Positions 55,554 through 64,000 of a stretch of DNA of 64,000 nt are shown piece by piece (the stretch's first letter is position 1; every line of letters begins with the position of its first letter). This DNA is from Hymenopellis radicata (lineage: Eukaryota; Basidiomycota; Agaricomycetes; Agaricales; Physalacriaceae). The translations under genes were made by a program, and so were the position numbers. The notes under the pieces are model-generated. The model searched no databases. It saw only the letters and a list, made by a program, of their open reading frames with translations, and was not told the DNA's origin. Location: assembly GCA_015501595.1 (NCBI GenBank), contig JADNRX010000306.1:1-64000 (forward strand), given 5' to 3'.

Positions 55554-58500
55554 ATGAACATCACCAAGGAGCTCCCGTGGCTCGTACAGAATGCAGCATA
55601 TGAGAAAGCACCCGACTCAGTTCGCAATGCCATGAACTCCACCTTCCACATCCCCGACTCCCTTCACACAGCGGTCTTTGGGCTAGATGACTCGCTTCGC
55701 GGTCTCGCCAAGGCTGACATTCCCTCCTTCCAACAAAAGCCTATGGTCAAACCCGACTCGATCTCTGCATTCTTCAGCCGCGAGACGCCTGTTACCCTCC
55801 GCGACATCCATAGATCCCAGATACGCCTCACAACAATGCCCACCCAGACCTCGTCAACCGCCTTTGCGAGATGGCACCTTCCAGATATGTCAGCGGGTTT
55901 CGGTCAATTTACTTCGTGCATCTCACCGAGGGAGCAAAGACGGTCACACCGTTCCCACTGGCAGTGCTCAGCGTCTGGAAGGAGTGTGTCGAGAGAAAGG
56001 CGGCACGCAGTCGCTGGTTGAAGTGCACAGACTTCGTCATGAAGCAGACCCATTATCCTAAACACCGCGAGCACGAAATCACTGCCCGCCAAACCTGGGA
56101 CCATCTCACGTCACTTCCTTGGAACACGCCCATCAGTATCCTCGAGAACGAAACACCAGTACATACGACGTACCGCTATCTGGGGAGTTACTGGTTCTCA
56201 AGTGCGCAGATCAATGACCAGCTTCGGCTCCTCCACGAGAATATTCTGGACGAGGCTGGTCTTCATTCCGGCGTGCGTGTCGAGGACTGCGAGTTCGTGA
56301 ACATTCTCGTCGACCGCCATGCAGAGAGCAATGGCGACCGCCCTGCACATGGGTGGTTGACGGGTGTCGCGGATAGCTTCCATGAAGGGGCCCTGATTTT
56401 GACGGAGCCTAACTGCGAGGTGCTGGATGGAAGGCCGCACTGGGTCGCACTCAAGCTTGATGGTACTCAGAAGTTAGTCGAGTATGGCGATCCATATGGC
56501 AAGCCGATGTCCGAGCGAATGAGGAAAGCGATTGAATGGCTGCTCGACGATCAGGACATTGTGTTTCGCAGCATGGATATCACGCACCAGACCGACACTG
56601 ATAACTGCGGGATTATTGCGCATGATGCCCTCTACCACTCTGTTTTCCCTGCTCGTCCTCTTATTCAAAACTCCGTGCGGTCCTTTGCGCTGCGAAGGAT
56701 GGAACTTTTCAATACGATGGCGCGCCGAATCCGAACGATAGTACGTACCAGTTCAGCTACTGCCGCCATTACCATTATCTGATCATGACTCTAGCTTGAG
56801 AACGACTCTGATGACGACGACGAGCTTCCACCGCGTCCACCGAGTGACACCATGTCGGCCGGAGGTGATGAGCCTATGCCTGAGGATACGAAAGATGAGG
56901 AATACTTCGACGAAAGTGGCTTTCCAAGCTGCGAGTTCACGTTCAATTATCCTGTTCCGAAGACTGGCAACAGAACCGACTTACCCGAATCCGTATCCCA
57001 CACAGCGAAGCGTAGTCGAGCACACCCTGATGCTCCGACACCAATGCCCAGTCCGAACAAAAAGCGGGTACCACCAGTTCCAGACGCTTCGGTCCCTCTC
57101 CCATCATTCCTGATCGATCCTGTTGGTGAGGACGACAAAGATATGCCTGTACTTGCTGACGTGGATGCGTCTGATGATGAGGGTGATGATGGCGAGGAGG
57201 ACGAGGAGGACGAAGAGGATGACGAAGAGGAGAAGAAAGATAGCGGGAAACAATCAACACCTCCGTTGAATGTCAATGCCAAAGTCTCCCTTACTGACTT
57301 CTTCACGAAGGAGTCATTGCAGGAGCGCATAGACCGTCATAGCCGACTGGCCGAGGTGCAGAAAAGTACACGGGAGACGCGGCTGATGAATGAGCGTATT
57401 GCTGCCCAGAGAAAAATTGAGGCAAAGCGCGAAGCGGGTCGTGAGCGCCAGCAGATATTCCGTGACAATCGATCCGCAGAGAAGCGAGCTGCTGGATGGA
57501 CACCTAATCGTGGAAATCATAAGCGGCGGGTAGGTGCATCAATAGCAACGACGTACAGTGACTAATTCTCTTTGTAGAAGATCAGCCTTGAAGCATACGA
57601 TGAGGGTAGCGATGGCGGCACGCCTGACTTGGCAGAGGCTTCCCGTCTGCGCCGTCAATTCAAGGAGGACCTTCCTAAAAAATCAACTGGTCAGAAGCGA
57701 CTTAATCCACAAGAAAAGGCAACGCACACCAATTGGTTCCTGCCCACCCTCTTCTCCCAGATCGAACAATCCCGTCGTCGTGTTGGATGGAGTCCGCGAG
57801 ATATCTTGAGAGATCTCAAAAGTCGGAACCAGGATTTTAATTCCTTGACTAAGCAGGTCATTGGGCGCTGGAAAGTTCGCGGAGAGAAGCGCTGGAGAGA
57901 TACGGTCTTGGAAGCAGTGAAGAAAGGGAACTAACTGGGTGGGAAGAATACGCGGACCGGGATTCTGGTAAGTCTGATTGGCTCATCAATTGATAGATTC
58001 TGATCTCGGCGTTCAGCATCAGTACCCGGATTTATGTATCACCATCAACCACCGTCTGCGCTCTCTTCGAGAGGCAGGCGTTGCATTAACTATGACCTCT
58101 ATTCAGGCCGTAATGGTCACTTTCATCGAAAAAACACGCTTCCAATGTCTTCAATGTCCGCCAGTCTGATGGCACATACTTCCGGTGTTCGGAGACTTTC
58201 GTTCGCAAGTACCTCCATAAGCAGCTTGGGTGGACACCACGTCGAGCGACCAAGGCAGCTAAGAAGATGCCCGAGAATGTGGATCAGATCCTCACCGACG
58301 CCTTTATACGCGAGGCACATGTCATCCGTGACTTTGGTATTCTTGACGCCTTGCACGTCAACACAGATCAGACTCAAATTGTTTACCAGCAGGGCACTAA
58401 AACATCCTGGAGCCAGAAAAACTTGAAGCAAGTATCTGTCGTTGGTCACAACGAGAAGCGTGCATTCACGTTAGTCCCTTCCATTGCTGCAAATGGTGAT

Positions 58501-59464
58501 CTTCTTCCCATGCAGGCGATCTTCCACGGTAAAACTCCTACTTCATGTCCATCCCCCAAATCCCCATTCTATGATGATGCAATCGCATTCGGCACACATT
58601 TTGTTCCTTCGAAGACAGACACGTACTGGTCGACGCAGGAGACCATGCGTGATCTTGTGGATCACATCATCGCCCCTACTTTGACGAGAAGAAGCAGGAG
58701 CTCGGACTTGGCCCAGACCAGAACTCTCTTTGGAAGATCGACTGCTGGAGCGTACACAAATCGCGCGAGTTTTTGGACTGGATGGCCGCCAATCACGGTA
58801 ACATCATTGTCATCTTTATTCCGGGGAACTGTACGGTTTGTGGCAGCCCCTGGATGTTGGTATCCAGCGTGTGATGAAGCTCAGCATGAAGCGGGCATGT
58901 CATCGCGACTTGGTTGCCGAGGTGAACGCGCAGCTCGAGACAGATCCGGACTGTGTAACGACTCTTGATACACGCATCGGGACATTACGCGATCGGTCTG
59001 TTGGATGGATTGTGGCAGCGATACGCGACCTTCCAACAAGGAGCTCATTCAAAAGGTCAGTTTTCTATTTACAACATTCTACCTGTGCTGATGACAATGT
59101 TAGGCTTTTGAATTATGTACGATTGATGGGCTGAACTGCTCTCAGTCATCGCTCACATCGCCCCGCGCACTTGCCTCCTCAGGGAACTTCCCCAGAAGAA
59201 CCCTTCTCTGTTCAAGGAGCTTTCAAGCAGTCGCTTCGTCAAGAGTCCCCCGAAATTGAACCCGAGTTCAGTGCAAGAGGCCCAGAGGATGACAGCGACA
59301 TCCCCTTGGACATCCTCGTTGACATGATGCATGGTGTCGGCGCAGGTCTTTCACACGGTTTCTCGCTTGACGTCGAGACTGGCTCTGTCCGTCGCGACGG
59401 GATCGCTGAGTCGGATGATGATGATCATGTCTCATCGGGCGCAACGACCAGGAGCCGTTCTTGA
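55554..59464 (+). pseudogene. Ulp1 protease-DDE_1 transposase (joined reading, broken)
   Basis: Starts MNITKELPWLVQNAAYEKAP; a frame change near 55815. The Ulp1/C48 domain has His in PHWVALKL (56438-56440), Asp in VEYGDPYG (56489-56491) and Gln/Cys in HQTDTDNCGII (Cys 56606-56608), the H-D-Q-C set of SUMO-type proteases. An intron at 56741-56794 keeps phase into an acidic linker (SDDDDELPPRPPSDT), a Glu/Asp run and a basic helix (RIAAQRKIEAKREAGRERQQ). After the intron 57530-57577 comes the transposase part: an in-frame TAA at 57932, then LRVN-type VNTDQTQIVYQQGT (D at 58366), KIDCWSVHKSREF (D at 58740) and LWQPLDVGIQRVMK (D at 58853), the DDE_1 triad. The C-terminal tail runs to 59464. Several one-base breaks and the stop make this copy non-coding as read. 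Confidence 0.8.
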
Positions 59465-59930
59465 GCTGCCCAAGCGCAGCCGCAGTGGAAGGACAATCCG
59501 ACCCTCAACTTGTATGATGGGTCGATTTGGAGCGATCCTAGTCGTAGACTCGTATAGACTGTTTCTAGAGCACGGAATTGGTTAATTTACGGCGCGGCAG
59601 CACCAAATTTTGCATCAGAGCTCGAAAAAAGTGTGAATTTGAGTTCAAATTAGTACATGTTCACTGCCCATCGTTACGCGTTATGCTCAGCGGATAAGTT
59701 CAGTTCACGACCATATGTTACGCGTTACGTGAACATATGGTCGCGTTAGTACAGTACAACTTGTCACCGTAAGAACCTCGTGTCTTTCTCGGAATTACTG
59801 ACAGCCTGCCTTCCTCTAGTTCTTCGATGGTACGCTTGACATCCTTGTCAACTCGGTGTTTCTTGACTAACGGACATTCAACACAGTTGCTTCTACAGCT
59901 GTCTATGTACAGCTCTTCCTTGCGACTTCT

Positions 59931-61331
59931 AGGCTGATTCGTATTCATGTAATTTTGAGGTCTACGACTACCTGTTAACATTGGACCAGGAGGTAGAGCT
60001 CGTTTGGCGGGCCAAGTGGAATGTCACGAAGATCCTTTACCTCGCGACGAGATATCTTCCCTTTGTTGACATTGTCGTCGTCCTGTGGCGTAAGTTCTTT
60101 CGGGGGGAAGCCTTGTTTATCCCTATAATGCTCTAACATCTCGATCCCCGACAGATCAAGTTATGCCAAACATGAGCCTCAACGACTGCTCAGTTGCTTA
60201 CAAGATCAACGGCTGTGAGCTTTCGCTGCATTTCGAGCGCGCCCATTTTTTGACGCCGAGCATACAGGGATGATCACCCTAGGCATCTCCTTAGCCGAAG
60301 GTTCGTGCCGGTTACTGCGCGCCTCGTCTTCAAGGCCTCACGAACTCAATAGCGATCCTGACACTCCGAACTTGGCAGTCTGGAACCGTCATCCTTACCT
60401 GACCACCGCAATGCCTGCTCTCTTCATCGCGATCCTGACATCTACTTTGGTGGTCATAGGTCTTTTTCTCGACTCTCTGCAATGTATGCCAATCTTGCCT
60501 GTAGTCCAGCAAGTATCTGATTAAAAATTGCAGTTGTTACTGCTTCCTATTCCGGATTTCAAGGGCTGTTTTGTATCAGGCGGCGACCCAATTCTTTGGT
60601 GGAACTTTGCGCTTTTGACAGGATATGAAGGAGGTAGGTGCTCCCTCCCTGCTCTGCTCTGACACAATGGCTCCATGTCCTGCAGTCATGCTTCTTCTTA
60701 TGGCGGTTAGGGCGTACCAGCAATGTGAGTTACTGGCCATGGTGCTTCGAATTCTCACTTGGGAAGCGACTAATTGAGGGAATGATAGTTCGGGAGGTGC
60801 CCGTCACCGGATCGTCGCGGCTAGTGAACGTCGTTCTGAAGGATGGTATGTCTCCATTCGTCCTGCGAAAATATGTTATCGTTATCCTCTCAATTACGAC
60901 AGGTATCATCTACTACATCTATCTATTCGGTACGATCCCGTCCGCTCCCTACGACGGTCCCGGTGTTAACCATTCCCCTACTAGCAATATCCGTTGTAAA
61001 TGTCGTTCTTATACGGAGTCTTGCAGTACGTCCTTCCCCTGATACATTAGCATTAGATTCTAGCAGTAACACTTTTGACAGCCAGACCTCGTTATTCTGC
61101 TTTCGCTGTAAGTATGCTAGGTCCTTCTCTTGCGATCGGTTTCGATTAACACTGGGATCAAACAGCTTCGAGCGGACCATGCACTCAATCCTGGCGTGCC
61201 GGGTAATCACCAACATACGTGCTCAAGCAAAGAGACAGGTGATCATTGGAAGCAGTGTTACTATCGGCGACCTAGGAACTGTCAGTGCACTTCAGGTCTC
61301 GTCACGGTCGTTCTCGGATGAGGAGGATTAA
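59931..61331 (+). CDS. DUF6533-family multi-pass membrane protein
   Basis: The first visible exon (after a CTAG at about 59927-59930) reads FEVYDYLLTLDQEVELVW, RAKWNVTKILYLATRYLPFV, the DUF6533 signature. Short exons follow: DQVMPNMSLNDCSVAYKING; a segment with LRTW then AVWNRHPYLTTAMPALFIAI; GFQGCFVSGG; MLLLMAVRAYQ; SSRLVNVVLKDG; IIYYIYLFA-like; VVNVVLIRSLA; FERTMHSILACRVITNIRAQ. The end is SSRSFSDEED at 61331. These multi-helix proteins are common in Agaricomycetes and have no proven function. One base is missing between LRTW and AVWN (about 60378). No ATG is visible upstream, and the end of the transposon lies only 175 bp away, so the first exon may have been lost or separated. Confidence 0.75.
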
Positions 61332-63075
61332 TCGCATTTGCGCTCAGAATCTCGACTGACTCTGAGCCTTATTTATTGTCGCGAATATCGCCAGGCTTGT
61401 GTATACCATACTTCAACAAAATATCAAAGGAGTCCCGACGTTCTCCTTTGAGCACATCACTCAAAGTCAACAGTGTGAAGAAGCTACCCACCGAATTGAA
61501 TGTCGTCGGTCGGATGTGCAGACTGCCTAGCAGCACAAGAGAAGACGACAACAGGCCCTCCGTGTTATGGTCGTATCAGTCCCAGCAGCCCTTATGTCGG
61601 CCATCCAGCTATCACTTCGCGCAAAGTGTCACTTGAACGCTCCATACATAGTCCGAATCGTTCGGTCCGTGAATCCCAGTCTGCGGCGCGTCTACATCTT
61701 GTGCTCGCCGAGCAGGCGTCGAAGATGTCACAGACCACGAGCAAGGAAAGGGCATGTTGCGGATACAGGAGTTGACACCACACATCGTCTCCGAGATCTG
61801 CGAAGGATATCGCCACGCCGAAGCAGTCCAGCGTAGATGGATATTCTTTACAGATTGTGAGTAGGTAGGGCGATGATACAGGCAACATACACTCAACAGA
61901 TTGTGAGTAGGTAGGGCGATGATACAGGCAACATACACTCACCTAGATTTGACGTTTTCATTGTGGAGGCAGTATATGGGCCCGAAGTCGGTACACATCC
62001 ACCGCCTTGCAGGACGTGTGCACTGCGCCAGGAATAGGACTGGTCGATACTACTTGAGTAGGTGATGAGATACGTATGCCTCCTCGGAGTCGCATCTCTA
62101 CACGCATACACGAATACACATTTACACCATTAGGTGTCACTAGAGCGAGATCCACACTTGGCTCCACAATCGATGTCGAGACACTAGATTCTCGCGGTAG
62201 CAAGAGCCTGTCGATCGCGACAAGTTCTGTATCATCAGCAGGCGCAGTATGGTAGATTTATCACAACAAGAACTCTCCATCAAGTCAACATGATTTCATT
62301 CAGCGGGTCCGAGTCTAAACTCGTCATATTCACGCGTACGTCCTGGACAAAGCGGGATATGTTATTGTATGCCATGTTGCTGCGAGAATATCAGAATCGC
62401 AGAGGAGAAGCTACAGTCATGTACCAATCAACGGGACAGGACCCGTCAACGGGACAAACGGCTCGGAACCGCGGCACAGGCTTAAATTGGGCTCGGAGTT
62501 CTTAGCAGATGACAATGAATGATGTACAGTGCTATAATACTTGTCCTCCGAGGCTGTCGCAGTGAACAAGAGCTCTGTGCTCTCCAAAAATGAGTGAAAT
62601 TTTGACAGATGATGGATTCTGGCTCCTTTCGAGCATTGAATCTGCCAAAAAAAACCTGTCATTTCAAAGGTATACTAAAACTACACCAGCTAAGGCCTAC
62701 ATGATATTATTTGAGCAAGGAGGAACAGTTATCGAGCATATCTCGAAGCCATCTACAGAAATATGTCACACTGACCCAAAGGAGCGAACGTAGACTTGAT
62801 GGGTCTTTTCAGATAAGGGAAGAGGGGCAAGATAAGGGTGGATAAGACGGAGCCGAAGGCCTAAAGCCGACACGAAGTCAAGATCAGATAGTATATAAAT
62901 AATTCAATAATAATGAGAATGCCCGAATGGGTCTGTTGGACGCGTCGCGACTTCGATGGGGACTCTCCGACCGTCAAGCAATCTGGATACGTGCGGGCAC
63001 AGCGGGACCGATCTTGTTCTCTCCCTTCACCACTATGGTGTCCTGCTGAGCCCGTCGTTCAGGATGGCCGGGCGC
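61332..63075. other. Spacer with small repeats, no confident gene
   Basis: A minus-strand frame at 61551-61369 (FNSVGSFFTLLTLSDVLKGE) may be a scrap of coding DNA. Other features are the 46-bp tandem duplication (listed separately) and the short repeat TCAACGGGACA...TCAACGGGACA at about 62427-62455. No RNA gene or domain seen. Confidence 0.4.
61851..61942. repeat. 46-bp tandem duplication (2 copies)
   Basis: Two adjacent, apparently identical 46-bp units starting CAGATTGTGAGTAGG at 61851 and 61897 and ending CATACACTCA. Each unit has ACAG before GTGAGT, i.e. an acceptor-like and a donor-like signal a few bases apart. The identity suggests a recent event. Confidence 0.85.
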
Positions 63076-64000
63076 ATGTCCATTCACGCGCTGCTAAATG
63101 ATCCCACTCCTTCCACGCCCACACTCGTTGACATTGCGCCGCTTATACGGCGCCTTTACATTCAGTTAGATGTCCACGGCACCCTTCTGGCGCCGCCTCG
63201 GCTTGAACGTGAACTGCATGAGTATATTGCCTCTCTTGGACCTGGAGCCACATATTGGGCAAGACGCGCCTCTGCTCCTTCATTCGTTCCACCTTCTCCA
63301 CCCGCTCCTCTGCCCATTCCAGATCCTCCACCTGCGCCAGTCCATCCACCCATCTCCTCCACCCATCACAATCCGCTTGCTCTTCAGCAACCCACCCAGA
63401 TCTATCACAATGTCAAAACCAGTAGTCGGACAACACTGCATAAACTCTATCTATACGAGAGCCCGAACGTCTTTATCGACTACCCGGAAACTCATCCGAA
63501 TGGCATTGGATATCTGCTTCGACAAGATCTAGACAATTGGGGTGGCGCACAGGTTATTATGGGGAACTGCGCGTATTCCTTAAATGCGCCAAAGGGCCAG
63601 ACACAGATGGGGGACTCGATAACCCATGCACTTTTCCAGGTGAACGGGCGGCCAATTCCGTGTGTTGAAGCTCATAAGACTTGTAAGTCACTGATTCTTT
63701 TCTCTTTTCTCCCTATTCATTCGCTCTCAGGTCAAGGCAGCAAGATTTGCCCATCCTCCGACCTCGAGCGAATGCAAGAAGGGCACTGTCACGCCACTCC
63801 AGAGCTGCTAGCGCAAAGACTTGCCAATGACCGGGATGAGCGATTGGAAATTGCCTCCCCATCTGCAGAGGTCTTCAGCCGAACACTCAACTATCTCCTT
63901 GCCTTGCAACGCGTGGGATGTCGTGCAGTGGATGATAGCGAGGACCCATCTTCAGAAGACGCAGATCCAACACGTGCATTCTTACGGGATTACAAGACCT
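63076..64000 (+). CDS. N-terminal part of a probably TE-encoded protein (runs off window)
   Basis: ATG at 63076 starts MSIHALLNDPTPSTPTLVDI, followed by RRLYIQLDVHGTLLAPPRLE and a Pro-rich linker (VPPSPPAPLPIPDPPPAPVH). Then come NGIGYLLRQDLDNWGG and MGDSITHALFQVNGRPIP. A 48-nt intron (63683-63730) joins in phase to CQGSKICPSSDLERMQEGHC, HATPELLAQRLAND and SRTLNYLLALQRVGCRA. The C-x5-C...C/H-rich GQGSKxCP...GHxHAT block is one I associate with a highly repeated Agaricomycete family often annotated next to transposons, but I cannot name the superfamily. The frame is open to the last base, so the 3' end is missing. Confidence 0.6.
   Translation, partial: MSIHALLNDPTPSTPTLVDIAPLIRRLYIQLDVHGTLLAPPRLERELHEYIASLGPGATYWARRASAPSFVPPSPPAPLPIPDPPPAPVHPPISSTHHNPLALQQPTQIYHNVKTSSRTTLHKLYLYESPNVFIDYPETHPNGIGYLLRQDLDNWGGAQVIMGNCAYSLNAPKGQTQMGDSITHALFQVNGRPIPCVEAHKTCKSLILFSFLPIHSLSGQGSKICPSSDLERMQEGHCHATPELLAQRLANDRDERLEIASPSAEVFSRTLNYLLALQRVGCRAVDDSEDPSSEDADPTRAFLRDYKT

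Larger units (their letters stand above)
54041..59756 (+). mobile_element. 5.7 kb DNA transposon with Ulp1 + DDE_1 genes
   Basis: 29-bp terminal inverted repeats at 54041-54069 and 59728-59756 differ by one base. They start TACTGTACTAA and include GCGACCATATGTTCACG. TA at each edge fits Tc1/mariner/pogo-type insertion. Subterminal ACGCGTTACG/ACGCGTTATG words occur at both ends. The right end also forms a hairpin (GACCATATGTTACGCG back to CATATGGTC). Inside are a Ulp1-type protease and a DDE_1 transposase on the plus strand. The left 1.3 kb contains a nested inverted-repeat insert. Frames are broken in several places, so this copy is probably inactive, but its ends are nearly perfect. Confidence 0.85.

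Noticed and set aside
59718..59981. 87-codon minus-strand ORF beside the transposon end
   Set aside because: It starts inside the DUF6533 exon in antisense and runs into the TIR. It has no domain.

Overview
The window looks like nuclear DNA of a basidiomycete fungus, most probably an Agaricomycete. Introns are many, short (about 42-60 nt) and GT-AG. The recognisable genes are fungal: uS11/RPS14, MAF1, a WHI2-like BTB protein, a DUF6533 membrane protein, F-box proteins, fungal SDRs and a Zn(II)2Cys6 factor. Several families here (PF09820 AAA-like/PD-(D/E)XK proteins, Ulp1 plus DDE_1 transposon proteins, F-box proteins with poor LRRs) are typically multicopy in Agaricomycetes. Ordinary housekeeping genes alternate with repeat-rich accessory DNA.

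Layout. 1-8.0 kb: repeat territory. A MITE (61-334) is followed by two inverted ~0.5 kb repeats (about 972-1480 and 5850-6412) that bracket a patchwork of host-gene fragments: derlin, malate dehydrogenase, plasma-membrane H+-ATPase and Lon protease. An amino-acid permease fragment lies just outside. 8.2-9.9 kb: intact RPS14 and a hypothetical gene. 9.9-13.1 kb: unresolved. 13.1-13.9 kb: small secreted protein. 15.0-25.7 kb: an SDR gene, a decayed SDR, and three copies of a PF09820-type family, two of them head to head. 25.9-28.8 kb: an F-box gene apparently split by a TIR element. 29.6-40.4 kb: ordinary genes (F-box-like, coiled coil, WHI2-like, Ser-rich, single-pass membrane protein). 41.0-45.1 kb: an inverted duplicate of the SDR segment plus the one PF09820-type copy with intact frames. 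47.2-48.2 kb: MAF1. 48.5-52.7 kb: a decayed fifth PF09820-type copy, a Zn(II)2Cys6 head, a double-psi-barrel fragment and a 346-residue ORF. 53.3-59.8 kb: a MITE, then a 5.7 kb DNA transposon with 29-bp TIRs and TA target sites that encodes a Ulp1 protease joined to a DDE_1 transposase. 59.9-61.3 kb: DUF6533 gene lacking a clear first exon. 63.1-64.0 kb: start of a gene that runs off the window.

The most interesting system is the PF09820-type family. Five copies lie within 31 kb. They have two exchangeable N-terminal header regions, degenerate P-loop domains and, in one copy, a C-terminal PD-(D/E)XK nuclease motif. They appear to duplicate as head-to-head pairs around a shared promoter. This architecture resembles Crinkler/RHS-type eukaryotic effectors, which is an inference. 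A caution for all disrupted genes here: many conserved genes, including MAF1, differ from an open frame by a single base, often in a short homopolymer. Some apparent decay may therefore be sequencing error.
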